DNA of 64,000 nt from Neurospora crassa OR74A (Eukaryota > Ascomycota > Sordariomycetes > Sordariales > Sordariaceae), in NCBI RefSeq assembly GCF_000182925.2, contig NC_026506.1, positions 3,906,001 to 3,970,000 of the forward strand, given 5' to 3'. Numbering within the stretch: the first letter of the stretch is position 1; each line of letters starts with the position of its first letter. A model generated the notes under the pieces. That model had not been told where the DNA came from, did no database searches, and was given only the letters and a program-made list of their open reading frames with translations. This document shows, piece after piece, positions 11,807 through 22,900 of this stretch. Made by a program: the position numbers and the translations under genes.

Positions 11807-13531
11807 ATGTCTTCCAAAACAACACCCACATCGACTACCAACATCAATACTGGTGATCCGACCGCAGCCACTCGCAAAGGACAATCACCACTCAACAGTC
11901 TCTCTTTAAGCTCAGTATTACCCACAATCACCAACTCAACAGCAACAGTACCCTCAAAAGCAACAATGGCACCACCACCCGCTTCCATGGGACACGGTCC
12001 CTCTTCAGAGAACCGGCTCCGAAGCCGCCGGAGATCATCTACCTCCTCCACACGCAGCGAACACTTTGCCGCCGCCGCCACTTCAGCCTTTGCCGTGCCC
12101 ACCATTTCCGTTCCCACGCCCACATACTCCAGCCATCACCGCTCATCCTCCAGTACCTCCCAGCACTTGTCCTTGCCCCCCTTTCGTCATCGCCGCTCGT
12201 CCTCCAGCGCCTCCCAAGACAGCTACCGCTCTCCTAGCCCGGGCAGCAGTAGAACTAGCGCCTTTGTCCTCCCACCCGGCGTTTCCATCAGCCAGATCAC
12301 GCCTAACGTTTTTGTCGGAAACAATGCGAGTTCCACTTCGATCCAGACGTTGATGCATTACGGCATTACTTCCATGGTCTCCTTGCTATCAACTGCAGAG
12401 CAGCAACTCAACGAAGATGCGTGGAATTCACCTGCTTTGGGGATGTTGGTCCCCAAGCAAAACAGGCTGTTTGTGCGGTGTGAGGATTCGCCCGAGGAAG
12501 ATCTAATGGGGAAGTTGGCCATGATTTGCAAGTTTGTTGAGGACCAGATCGAAGAAGGGCATCCTGAACAACGACATCGGAAGCAAAGCGTCGAGGAAAT
12601 GCTAAAGAGCGTGTTACCTGCGAGTGAAGTACCTAAGGGGTTTCACACCGGAACTGCTGATCAGGAGCAGCAGCAGAAACCAAAACAGAGAGTGCGAAGT
12701 CTGATTCCCGATGAGGAAGGGAACGTTGAAGGGCCGTCATTGACATCACCGCAAAATCCCAAGGACACGCCAGAGTCAACGAAGCAAAAGCCAAGAAGGA
12801 ACTCAATCCCCGCACCACGAATGCAAAGAGTCCGCTCATTAATCCCCGACGACATACACCCAGTCCCCTCCGTTCCATCCGGTTCCATCCCCTCCATCCC
12901 CTCTGCTCCTGTCCCTTCGCTCCCTGGCGGGCCTCACCTTTCACCACTACTCGACACATCATCCTCGCAACTCTCGGCCCTTTCTCCTGCCGCCCAAGCA
13001 GGCCCATCAGCACCCGCATCAGCATCCACATCTGTATTTGCATCTCTGTCAACATCTACATCAACGCCCACAAGCCCCTCCACGCAATCCAGTTTCTTCG
13101 AAACAGGTGGCAAAGTCTTGATCCACTGCAACCAAGGCGTTTCTCGCTCTGGCGCTGCCTGCGTCGCTTACATAATGAAGCAGCAGCCGAACTTGTCAGC
13201 ACGTAAGGCGGTGCGGTTCGTGCAGGTGCGGAGGAAGGAAGTAGAGCCCAGCGCGACGTTTTTGCGGCAGTTGGGGGTGTGGGGGGAGGAGTGCAAGTTT
13301 GATGTTTGGGAGGAGGATGTCGCTATTTCTGAGGGAGGGGTGGACGGAAACGGGCTGGACGGAAAAAAGGTGGCGCATGCAAAGTCAGGACACGAAAACA
13401 ACAACAAGAAGAAGAAGAAGGTGCCCAAGGCTCCGTACAAGAAATGGTTGGATGAGCGGGAAGAAATGCGGAGACAAGTCAAAGAAATGGGGGGCTTGGT
13501 TCTCCCGCAGGGTGGTGGAATACAGGTTTAG
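11807..13531 (+). CDS. Dual-specificity protein phosphatase with a large insertion in the catalytic core
   Basis: A single exon of 574 residues. The N-terminal about 150 residues are Ser/Thr-rich and disordered. The catalytic fold begins near residue 162 (ISQITPNVFVGNNASS), has the general-acid Asp227 (VRCEDSPEEDL), and ends with the P-loop HCNQGVSRSG, in which Cys441 is the nucleophile and Arg447 binds phosphate. In usual dual-specificity phosphatases these elements are about 30 residues apart; here they are 214 apart. The insertion is low-complexity and carries a motif twice, QRVRSLIPDEE (294-304) and QRVRSLIPDD (340-349). All key residues are present, so the enzyme is probably active on phosphoproteins or related substrates. 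The C-terminus is Lys-rich and then meets TAG. The frame stays open for 164 more codons after that stop (see the next entry). Confidence 0.88.
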   Translation: MSSKTTPTSTTNINTGDPTAATRKGQSPLNSLSLSSVLPTITNSTATVPSKATMAPPPASMGHGPSSENRLRSRRRSSTSSTRSEHFAAAATSAFAVPTISVPTPTYSSHHRSSSSTSQHLSLPPFRHRRSSSSASQDSYRSPSPGSSRTSAFVLPPGVSISQITPNVFVGNNASSTSIQTLMHYGITSMVSLLSTAEQQLNEDAWNSPALGMLVPKQNRLFVRCEDSPEEDLMGKLAMICKFVEDQIEEGHPEQRHRKQSVEEMLKSVLPASEVPKGFHTGTADQEQQQKPKQRVRSLIPDEEGNVEGPSLTSPQNPKDTPESTKQKPRRNSIPAPRMQRVRSLIPDDIHPVPSVPSGSIPSIPSAPVPSLPGGPHLSPLLDTSSSQLSALSPAAQAGPSAPASASTSVFASLSTSTSTPTSPSTQSSFFETGGKVLIHCNQGVSRSGAACVAYIMKQQPNLSARKAVRFVQVRRKEVEPSATFLRQLGVWGEECKFDVWEEDVAISEGGVDGNGLDGKKVAHAKSGHENNNKKKKKVPKAPYKKWLDEREEMRRQVKEMGGLVLPQGGGIQV

Positions 13532-14026
13532 GATGCTGGTGGCAGGGAAGCTACCTCTAGGGTTGGAACTGGACATGGACATGCACCTCGAACTTGGAAT
13601 GGACATGCACATGCGCATGGAAATGGAAATGGAAATGGGAGTGGGAGTGGGAGTGGGGGAGACCGGCATGTGCAGTGGGCTGCATCTCCTCCTCGTCCTT
13701 CTCTTCGACCTCGGCGCTGGGGGTGGTTAGCTTCACGGGTTCCGACTCCTGCTCCTACTCATACTTCTACCCCTGTCCCTAGCGGTGCTCGTGCTCGTGC
13801 TCGTGTTCGTGCTCGTGCTCGTGCTGAATCCGGTCTCGGTGCTGGTGTTGGCTCTAGTTCTGGTGTTGGTGCCGGTGCGGAGTCTGATACTGGTCCTGAT
13901 TCCTATACGGGTGCTGATACAGGGAGAGACGAAGGTGGTAGTGACGTGGGTGATTTGTTAGGAACAGTGGGCGGATTGAGTTTGAGCAGAGCGCAGATGG
14001 AAAGTTTGGGGAGGATGAATCGGTAG
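13532..14026 (+). other. Same-frame open extension after the phosphatase TAG
   Basis: From the codon after TAG (13529-13531) to a second TAG (14024-14026) there are 164 sense codons in exactly the phosphatase frame. The translation is His/Gly/Asn-rich, then an Ala-Arg dipeptide tract (RARARVRARARA), a Gly/Ser/Ala stretch, and an ordinary-looking end (LLGTVGGLSLSRAQMESLGR). No intron with a good donor and acceptor that would remove the TAG was found. It could be a readthrough tail, the remainder of a longer protein after a nonsense change, a sequence error, or chance open frame in simple sequence. Confidence 0.45.
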
Positions 14027-14310
14027 GATGATTGGAATGGTACCTCTATGAAGCCGAGGAGCTGGACTTGGTAGGTGGTGGATACCATGGCGTTAGTGGT
14101 TGGAAATGAAGGGGAATAAGGAATCCAAACCGAAGGTCCGAAGGATAGGTATCATCAGGGTTAGATAATAGCGAGTTAGGGCATCGAAGTAGATAACAGA
14201 TACAGAATCAGCTCAGCGATGGAATATGATCAGCGATTATTGACTACATGTACCTCTACGGATCCTACTTGGGATGTTACCTATCGGTGCTTTGGATGGT
14301 TATCTAGGTA

Positions 14311-14938
14311 GGTAGGTACCTTTCTGTGCTTTGAGACGTGAGTAAGGTACCTCTACCATGCGATTAACGATTCAATGATAAGGAGGTCAGCAATGAAAGG
14401 ATCCTTACTCGCCTTTGTTAGGCTGGACACTGGACTGGAGTGGACTGGAGTGGACTGGAGTGGACGGGAGTGAACTGGATTTGGTACATGAATGGCCGTC
14501 AAATTGAGTACTGAGTAAACTGAAAACAGGTAAAGTGAGCAGCGGGTACTGAGCAGTGAGCAGGCAGTAAACAGTAAGCATGGCCGCTAAGATTTTGTCC
14601 TGTTAACTGCCTGGTACGACAGACCTGGGTTATCGGACCTTGGTGTTTGTCATGTCTACCCCTAGAGGTAGGTAGGTAGGTAGGTAGGTATATCTGTGTT
14701 GTACCTAGGTAGGTACCTATGCTTGTGTTGTATCTCTGTGTCGATTGGATTCAAAGGCGTGCTGTTGTTTTTGCTTCGGTAGGTACCTAGGTAGGTAGGT
14801 ATTACTTGTGCCGAATAAAGAGAATGATGACGGAGGAAAACGGACATGGATGCCTGAGAAAGAAAAGAAAAGAACAAAGAATGAAAGGGAAAAACTACAT
14901 GTGGAACTTCCCAGAGAAAAGGTAGGTACCTAGGTAGG
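14311..14938. repeat. Cluster of GGTA and CCTAGG palindromic motifs
   Basis: GGTAGGTAGGTACC at about 14311-14323, a GGTA run at about 14668-14691, and palindromic CCTAGGTAGGTACC blocks at about 14703-14718, 14780-14801 and 14921-14938. Similar copies recur at 15035 and 44009-44026. They are not part of any coding frame. Confidence 0.75.
14430..14480. repeat. GGAGTGGACT minisatellite
   Basis: About four to five tandem copies of a 10-base unit (GGAGTGGACT), the last ones diverged (GGAGTGGACG, GGAGTGAACT). Confidence 0.85.
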
Positions 14939-15724
14939 TGAGGACCTTAACCTCGATAGCAGCGACCGAGGGCTGCACAGTGCCCTTTTGCAACTCCTAC
15001 CTACTTGCATCTCTTCTTTCCCATGTCCATTGCGTACCTAGGTATGTGAGCCCGCGTGTGATGCTTGTGCCTGTGGCCAGGTTTAGTTATGATGTCTTTG
15101 GAGAAATCCGGTCAGACTCGCCCGAGACGGAACTGCGAAATCTGGCTCAGTGGACGCTGGGCGCTGGGCGGTGACTGCCCTGTTCTTGCAATGCATAAAC
15201 AGGTACAGGCACAGGCAGATCAAGGAAAAAATAAAATTCCCTCTGTAAACTCCGTCCGTTTCGGCAAGAAAGCTTTACAGTTTGCGACTTCGGGGTCCCG
15301 AGAATGCATGTTGGTGGTGGGGAAGTCAACATGTCCGGATTGGGGAGTGTTTCGGTAGAGTATTTTGTAGAACGATGAAGACACTCAACGCCTACAATGC
15401 AGGAACCACTGTGTTTCACATGTATGAAACTTTGGACTTGTTTTTAAACTGTTCCTTTGCCTCAGAATACATCTGGTGTCTTTCATGCCAATGATCTGAT
15501 AACTTGGCAATGTCCCCGGTGCTGCGGGCTACACAATTTTCTGCAATCCTGAAAGCTGCAATCTCAACACCAGTGGCGAGCTGCACCAAGGTACATGTCT
15601 TGTCGAGATGACGGAGGTCCAAAATACCTACCGGACAAGCAATATAAATATTTAATGCCCAGCACACGCAATTATAATGAACGCAATGACCAGAATGAAT
15701 CCTCGAATCTCCTCCTCAAGACCC

Positions 15725-15732
15725 TATTTAAG
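15725..15732 (+). promoter_or_regulatory. TATA-like box of the Ser/Thr-rich secreted protein gene
   Basis: TATTTAAG followed by pyrimidine-rich sequence, about 285 bp upstream of the ATG and about 180 bp upstream of the predicted leader intron. Confidence 0.3.
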
Positions 15733-15904
15733 CCCCTCTTCCCCAACTCTGTGGTCCAGTTGATTTTTCCCTCTACCAGGTCACACACATCCATCAAAGC
15801 CTCGACCTGATCTAACCATCTTCTCGCTCAACCAAACTTGCAACCGGCCAGAAAGCTTCTTCCAACACTCCACATCTGAAACTCATCAGAGTCATCGTCT
15901 GATT

Positions 15905-15989
15905 GTATGTTCCCCTTTTCCTGTCTGTCTTCGAACATGTTCCCCTTCTGACAAAGAATAACTAATCGACTAACAACTCTCTCTATCAG
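15905..15989 (+). other. Probable 5'-UTR intron
   Basis: GTATGT donor, CTAAC branch sequence about 20 bases before the acceptor, and CTATCAG acceptor. It lies just upstream of the ATG at 16009. All three signals fit fungal introns, so the leader of the secreted protein mRNA is probably spliced. Confidence 0.6.
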
Positions 15990-16008
15990 ACTCACATATC
16001 CAGCCGCA

Positions 16009-18168
16009 ATGCGTTCACCATTCGGCACTACAGGGCTCGCCAGATCACTCGGTCTGGTGGCCCTCGTACTCTCAACCACCTGCGCCGGGATGTACATCCC
16101 CAGTGCTCGTGTCCCCCTCCCGGCATCCAACAAGGATGTCACCACTATCACAGTCACCACCATATCCACAGCAGGCGCGTCGGTGACCAACCTCGAAGCG
16201 GACAGCAGTATCTCCGTCCCCACTGCTGCTATCACCCCCATCTCCCGCCGTACCCGCTCCAGACGTCCGGTTACGGTTGTCGAGACGGTCACGGCCACTA
16301 CGGTAATGGAGACGGTCACGGTCACGCCGGCCGCCTCCTCCTCGGCGACGAATAGCATTGAGGACTCTTCTATCTCTACCGAGGTCGTCACCGATGTTGT
16401 TGTCGTGTCCCCTGAGACGGTTACCATCATTTACGGTGGGGGTGTCTCCTCTACTGATGCCGGAGCTGGTCCTCGCGGTGCCGTCTCTTCGGCTAGCGAT
16501 GTTTCCTCTTCCTCTGCCGATGCTGCTTCCACCTCCATCGGGGTGACTACTGTTACTGTCTTCCCCGAGGTCGTTCCCACCTCTACTGTTGGAGTGTCGT
16601 CCTCCACTGATGAGGTTTCCGACTCTACCTCCAACAATGCTGTCTTCACCCTCAGGACCACGATTACCCTAGCGAGGGAAACGATTACTGCTACTGAGGT
16701 GGCCACTCCAGTCGAGACGTCCACTTCAGTTGAGAGGACCATTACAATTGACACGGCCGCACTCATAACTTTGCCCACGTCTTTTGTCACCCTAACAAGG
16801 AGAGCAGACAACAAAGCGGCTCCCTCCTCGTCATCCTCTTCTGCTGTGTGGAACCCCCTTTTTGGTCATGGCCCTGTCGTTGTCTCCACCCGTACCGCTA
16901 CTCTCGATGCGCCGAAAACTCTGTCCACGGTGTTCGTTAAGGCGAAGAGGACAGGCGACGCAGCGGTTTCCTCCAGTGGCTCCTCTTCCTCCGCCGCTGC
17001 CTCTGCCTCTACTCCTGCTGTCGTCGAGACCCTTCCTGGCATTGTCGTCGTCAGTACCCTCGATGCGCCGGCGACTCTGTCAACAGTGTTCGTCACGGCG
17101 AAGAGGACAGGCGACGCAGCGGTCTCCTCCAGTGGCTCCTCTTCCTCCGCCGCTGCCTCTGCCTCGTCTTCTGCCGATGCCGCTCCCATTTCGTCGACTA
17201 CTAGTGATCGCCCTCTCCTTACCATTACCAAGACCAGCACGAGTGTGACGGCTACGGTCATTGTCACCGTGGCACCCACCAGGACTAGCACGAGTGTGAC
17301 GCCCACGGTCCATGTCACCGTGGTGACGGCTACGGTCCATGTGGCACCCGCCGCCCCCACCGAAACGAGGTCGACGCTGCAGCTGGCGCAGGATAACTGT
17401 CTCGTGTGCCAAGACATTTTCGACGACAATGGTATCGTGCCTCCTGAGAAGGTGCCTGCGTCTGCTGCTTATGCTTGGAAGAGAAGCTTGGACTTATTGG
17501 AGGAGCCTCTGAATGACACTGCCCCTGGGCGCAGGATACAAGAGGCAAATGATGACGTTGCTCCCTTCCTTATCCCTCCTATGTTGCCTACTGGTGGCGT
17601 ACCTCCAGTTAGTGATCATGCCGACGCTGCTGTTACTGGGGGTGGTGCTGTCGTTACTCGCCAACTCATCCCTCCTATGATGCCTGGGTTCAGCGTCGCC
17701 ACCCACATCACCCGGAGCTCTTTTTCGCCCATCAGCCTCGCCCCCGTTACCAACAATGCGGATTCCTACACCACGCGGAGCACTAACTCGCCTATCCGCC
17801 TCGCCCCCATCACCAACAACGCGGACCATGCCACCCGCCCTACGCAAACCGCTACGCCCATCCGCCTCGCCCCCATCAACAACATCACCACCCCCACCGG
17901 CGTCCACCAACCCCAGCCCACCGACTTCCTACTACAACCCAAGCCCTTCATGAACCACGCCCCCCTCAAGGACGTCCCCCCCGGCGTCGTTGACAATGAC
18001 CACCTCGAGCCTCTCTCCCAAAAAGGCACCGCCAAGTCCCGCCGTTCCGAACATGAATCCCTCCCTGAAACCGTCCCCCTCCACCTTCTCCTCCCCCCCT
18101 TCAACCTCACCAACCTCAACCAGGCCTACAACCAGGCCTACAACCCCATCCCCAAGTCCACCATTTAA
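16009..18168 (+). CDS. Ser/Thr-rich secreted cell-surface protein with internal repeats
   Basis: A single exon of 719 residues. The N-terminus is a signal peptide (SLGLVALVLSTTCAGMY). Most of the protein is Ser, Thr, Val and Ala with TVT-type beta-strand runs, expected to be heavily O-mannosylated. A unit of about 60 residues containing LDAPKTLSTVFVKAKRTGDA is repeated (second copy LDAPATLSTVFVTAKRTGDA), each followed by a poly-Ser/Ala block. A second repeat near the C-terminus has the core SPIRLAPITNNAD, three to four copies. The only paired cysteines are in CLVCQD near residue 465. There is no GPI-like hydrophobic end and no enzyme domain. An extracellular or wall-matrix role is inferred from composition only. 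After the TAA the same frame is open for a further 50 codons, which is not remarkable. Confidence 0.75.
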   Translation: MRSPFGTTGLARSLGLVALVLSTTCAGMYIPSARVPLPASNKDVTTITVTTISTAGASVTNLEADSSISVPTAAITPISRRTRSRRPVTVVETVTATTVMETVTVTPAASSSATNSIEDSSISTEVVTDVVVVSPETVTIIYGGGVSSTDAGAGPRGAVSSASDVSSSSADAASTSIGVTTVTVFPEVVPTSTVGVSSSTDEVSDSTSNNAVFTLRTTITLARETITATEVATPVETSTSVERTITIDTAALITLPTSFVTLTRRADNKAAPSSSSSSAVWNPLFGHGPVVVSTRTATLDAPKTLSTVFVKAKRTGDAAVSSSGSSSSAAASASTPAVVETLPGIVVVSTLDAPATLSTVFVTAKRTGDAAVSSSGSSSSAAASASSSADAAPISSTTSDRPLLTITKTSTSVTATVIVTVAPTRTSTSVTPTVHVTVVTATVHVAPAAPTETRSTLQLAQDNCLVCQDIFDDNGIVPPEKVPASAAYAWKRSLDLLEEPLNDTAPGRRIQEANDDVAPFLIPPMLPTGGVPPVSDHADAAVTGGGAVVTRQLIPPMMPGFSVATHITRSSFSPISLAPVTNNADSYTTRSTNSPIRLAPITNNADHATRPTQTATPIRLAPINNITTPTGVHQPQPTDFLLQPKPFMNHAPLKDVPPGVVDNDHLEPLSQKGTAKSRRSEHESLPETVPLHLLLPPFNLTNLNQAYNQAYNPIPKSTI

Positions 18169-18319
18169 AATTCGCCCGCCATCAAGTCCGCCAACCCCCC
18201 ATCATCGGTACTCCCAACCCGTGCAGCCCTTTTCGGTACCTCTCGCCCATTATTGAACCCCAACCCAAACCCCCTTATGGGAGACAACCCCCCGTATGGG
18301 AACATAAAACCCCCCTTTT

Positions 18320-18337
18320 AGAGTTTAGGTAAACTCT
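18320..18337. other. Short perfect hairpin 3' of the secreted protein gene
   Basis: AGAGTTTA and TAAACTCT form 8-base arms around GG; partial extra copies of the arms follow at 18338-18348. It could fold in the 3' UTR. Its function is unknown. Confidence 0.6.
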
Positions 18338-19037
18338 GAACTCTAAACGTGCTCTCTCCGGCCTACAACTGCGCACACAAAGTCACCCCACCCACGGCAT
18401 GGAGCGCACGTTATGGAAATCTGTATGAGCGGCACCAGCGGCGGGTGCATCTGGAGATCACACGCGCGATTTTTTTGAAGACTAGAGGTAAAATGTGCGA
18501 GATAGTGAGTGCTATGTGGGTGGTGGGGAACAGGATCCGTGGGCGTGAAGTGTACCTATTGCCGACGGTGGTGGGGGCGGTAGGGGAGTACATATCAGTC
18601 ATCATCGTGGGGTGTAGTGGATTTGGAGGAGAGCCTGCGCAGTGCATTGGGGGAGTGCGGTTGTTGGTATGGGTTGGTAGAGGATTGGGGAGAAGGGAGA
18701 AGGGAAGAGGGGGGGGTATGATCGGGAAGGAAAGGGAACAGGAAAGGGGATATGGGAAAGGGGGAAAGGGGAAGGGAGATAAGGATTGGGAAAGTAGGAG
18801 GAGAATGACCAGGGAAATGGGGATGGAAGGGAAAGGGAAAAGGTGAAAGTGGAAGGTGGGAAGGAAGGAAACGGAAAAGGAAAGGGGAAAGGGAGGGGAG
18901 AGATGGGGGAAGAGGCATAGAGACGGAAGGAAGGAGAGTGAAAAGGAGGGAGTGAGGGAATAGAGAGAGATTTCCGGCCAGGACATACTCGTCGGCCACG
19001 AAGGAAAGAAGGAAAGGAGAAGATCACAATGAAGAAG

Positions 19038-19040
<3 letters not shown>

Positions 19041-19080
<40 letters not shown>
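19041..19080. repeat. A40 homopolymer
   Basis: Forty uninterrupted A residues on the + strand between the convergent genes. Too long to be sure the length is correctly assembled. Confidence 0.9.
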
Positions 19081-19082
<2 letters not shown>

Positions 19083-19924
19083 AGCAGGAGAGGTTTCATT
19101 CATCATCTCCATCAGCGGTTCTCATTATAGCTTGGATCTCTCCGTTGTAGTAGGGTAAGGTAGAGACAACGGTACCTGCCTACCTCTACCATCTTTCTTC
19201 CTGGGCGTTTTTCTGTTTTCAGAATTGGGATCATCAGTTGTAGATTTAGGTAGTGATGCCACCACCTTACAACTTAGCGTTATCATGTTATCAACTAGCG
19301 AAATCTCCTTTCCAAACGGACTCAATCCTTGCGTCGCCGACTTCAAGTGGTTGTGATACGTCGAGTCAACTTGATCATGAAACCCACCCGCTGGCAGCGC
19401 TGTAACCAGAACACATATATCCTGTGAAAAGTGAGATGGGGGGCTTATTCTGGACGATTGACTTACTATGATGGCCACCGCCCTCCCTCCTGCTTCCCTT
19501 TTAATGCCAACTATATTCTCTCAACTCCTTTCAAACGGTGAAACTGTAAGCCTCAAGACACAAGGCAAATCGGGAAAGACGAAAAAAGATTCTCCTGGGA
19601 CACAACACATATACAATATTCTCACCACGGCAGATGAACGTCAGGGGAAGTAGTAACCATCCGATACCCAATCACGAACTATCCCGACAGAAAACAGCAC
19701 ACACATATCGCAAGCACAATAAAAAACAGAACGCAATCAAGTGTAACTAAAAGAGTAAAAGTTGCAATCTAACGCCTTTCCTCCAATCTGATACCCCAAC
19801 TCCAAATCGAAGTACAGAGAAAAAGTCGAGGAAAGAAGGTAATAACCTCCTAGGAACCTGAGAAAATAAGAACTCGATACAGTATCATCAACCATTAATC
19901 CATCCAACCTCCCTCAATTATGGC

Positions 19925-22900
19925 CTACGCCTCCCAATCATCATCACTAGACAGATCATCCTCAGAATCCGACTCGCTCAAGTCGGCGTCCTCCTCATTC
20001 TCGTCCTCCTCCTCTTCATGTACAACTCTACTAACTCCTCTCGTCGCCCTAGCTTCTCTTCGACCTCCCACCGCGCTGCTTTCTCCTACGCGACCGCGGT
20101 AGTTGTTGAAGTCCTCGTCGCCGTACGACTCGTTGCTTTGGTCCGAGTCCTCATCTTCATCAGACGAGTCATCCTTTTTCTTGCCCTTCTTCGTGGACTT
20201 CGTGGTCTTGCCTTTACCCTTGTCGACGGCCTTTCCCTTGCCTTTGTCGATGGCCTTTCCCTTGCCTTTGTCGATAGCCTTCCCCTTCTTCTTTTTCTTC
20301 CCCTTATCACCCTCACCCTCGTCATCATCATCACTATCCTCCTCCTCCTCCTCCTCCTCCTCAGCCCTCCTCGCCTCCTCCCTCTCTCTCGCCCTCTTCC
20401 GCCTTCTATACAACTTATCTTTCAGCCTCTTGGCATTCAACCTCCTCAACTCCTCTTTTCGCTTCTTCTGCTCTTCTGTCATTTCTTCTTCGTCTTCCTC
20501 ATCTTCCTCATCTTCATCCTCGTAGTCATCCTCCTCATTCTGCTTCTTTTTCTTCCCTTTCTTTGCTGCGGCAATAGCATCCTCTGCCTCGCGCGCCCTT
20601 GCTCGTCTCTCCGCTTGATACTTCCTGTCGCGATGTTTCTTCCGTTCATCCTTGTCACGCTGAATGCGAGCGGCGCGTTGTGCGGCAGTCTCGTTGGGTG
20701 GAATGGGGAGCGGTTGGTAGACATCGGGATCGGGGTCACCGCGGCGGCGTTGACGGGGAAGGGGGGCGGGAGGGGGAGGGGGTGGACGAGGTTGACTTCC
20801 TGAAGGACGGGGTTGACTTCCCGAAGGACGAGGTTGGCCTCCTGAAGAACGAGGCTGGCTGGGAACTGTACCAGCTGGGCGAGTTGAGGCTGGCCGGGCT
20901 GCTTGACTAGCGGGAGCAGCTGAGCGAGGTGCCTGTTTGGCGGGATCTGCTGCGCGGGACGGTTGCTGAGCTGGAACTCGGGGTTGTGGTGCCGGTCTCT
21001 GAGCTGTTGCCGGAGCCGGTGCCGGTGCCGGTGTCGGAGCTGGCTGAGCTTGTGCTACAGCATCCCTTCTAGCTGCCCTTGCTGCCCTCCGCGCCGCGAG
21101 TTGCTCATCAGCTTGCTGCCTTTCCGCCTCTCGTCGGGCTTCTTCCTCTTGCAGTTGAGCGACCAGTTGAGCTTCTTCATCCGAATCATGTGCAGCAGGT
21201 CTGTTGCGAGTGCTCCGCGTAATGGGCGCAGCAGGAACCGGGGCAGCAGAGGCTCGAGCTCGGGTAGTACGGGATGGGGCCGGGGCAGGAGCAGGGGCAG
21301 GAGCAGGGGCAGGAGCGGGAGCGAAAGGATCATCAGGAGCAGCGCTGGAAGCCGCACCAGCACCAGCACCAGCACCAGCACCTCTACCTCCTCTAGAGGC
21401 AGTAGCTCCCTTCCTCCCCTTCTTCTTCCCTTTCTTATCCTGCGGCGACTGCTCGTCCGGTTCCTCGACCTCGATAACGTACTGCCTACCCTCTGCCCAG
21501 GCCCTCATCATCCTCTCTCTCCTCTCCACATCCCTCCGGTCCAAGGTATCCCTAAACCTCTCCCTGTAACTCCTAATGAACCGTTCCAACGCCTCCCTTC
21601 GGACCCTCGCCTCGCCCTCGGCAAAACTCTCCGGATCTTCTTCCAGGTCTTCATCTTCTTCGTCTTCACCCCTGTCCTCCATTTGCAGTGGCCTCGGAAG
21701 AGGTGGATGTCCGTGATACCCATGCCCAGGGATGAACTTCCCTCCCGTATGGTCTGGCGGCGGTCGGTCAAGGACGGGCTCTCGATCCTCTAGATGTGCC
21801 AGGACCCTTTCTCTCATTTCCCTGAACCCCGTGACTGCTTGATCAAGTGCCTCGTGCAATTGTTCCTCTAGCTGTTCGTCGTTGAGGATGGGACGGGGTG
21901 TCCCCTTGACTAGAAACCTGGCGGGTGTCCTGAAGGCGGCACGACGTCTACCTGGGAGCGCTGGTCGATTGACGGTGTACTCGTATCGCGCTTGCCTGTC
22001 AAATTGCTGTCGAGAGGTGGGAGAATAGTTGATGCGGTTATTATGTAATTCGAGTAAATAGGCGCGCTGGCGCGGGGTGTACTCGGGCCGGAGGTGGGGA
22101 GTGATGTAGTCCGGATGGCGGGGATCGCGGTTGTCGACTGGCGGTGGAGTTTTGGGGAGCTGCTCTTCTCCGTTGTCGACGCCATCAACGCCGCCCATAG
22201 CGACATCTTCGTCGTTGTCTTCTTGTTCAGGCGTAGCGTCCCTCTCGGCATGCCTGTTCCTGTTTCGGTCAGGAGAGTGGAACATACTGTCACCTGAATA
22301 CTCTGACCATCTGTTGGCGCCGGATCCACGAGAGCCACGAGAACCCCTCGATCTGCGAGAGCCACCAGAATGTCCACGCCCAGCACCATCACCATCCTCA
22401 TCTTCATAATCGCCATCATCCTCGTCCTCCGTATTATGATCCTCATTGTCATCTTTATCCGTCCCCTCAGCGCTAGACATGTCCTCATCTCTCTCCCTAT
22501 AACCAGTGAACTGATCCCTATCGTCCGAGCCCGGTTCATACCGTCTGATCGGGCCCGGACTGGGTCCCTGACCGGGAACGAACTTGCCACGGCCTGGAAT
22601 AGGGCGATTCTGAACGGGCTGTTCTCTCACTGGAGGTGCACGGTTGACATGTTTGATTCGGGGTTGTCGGGGTCTGACGGGGGAGGGGATACCTGGTTGT
22701 GGAACTTCTTGTTCGGGGTTGGGTTCATCTTGGGCGGCGGCGGCGGCTTCTTCAAGTTCTTGTTGGGCGTTGTGGTCCATGTCTATATCTTCGTTTGGAA
22801 TGCCAAAAAGATCGTCTTCGTGGCCAAAAAGATCGTCGTCGTCTTCTTCTTCGACGACGTTCTCGACTTCACCATTGTCCGTTTGAGGTTGAGGTGGGAA

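Larger units (their letters stand above)
14027..15904. other. Intergenic, rich in CCTACCTAGGTAGG-type motifs
   Basis: No gene was seen. The stretch holds a GGAGTGGACT minisatellite and many copies of GGTAGGTACCTAGG. The part from about 15600 is more AT-rich and leads into the promoter of the secreted protein gene. Confidence 0.5.
18169..19924. other. Convergent intergenic region with hairpin, purine-rich tract and poly(A)
   Basis: This separates two convergent genes. It holds a short perfect hairpin (18320-18337), a strongly purine-rich strand from about 18680 to 19020 and a 40-base A run. A weak minus-strand frame at 19125-19478, possibly broken by a small intron, has no recognisable identity and is not called as a gene. 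Confidence 0.5.

Noticed and set aside
18169-18321. Same-frame 50-codon extension after the secreted protein TAA
   Set aside because: A run of this length is expected by chance in a window with this many genes.
19125-19478. Minus-strand frame (117 codons) 3' of the giant gene, with a possible small intron
   Set aside because: No family, uncertain start and splice; too weak to call.
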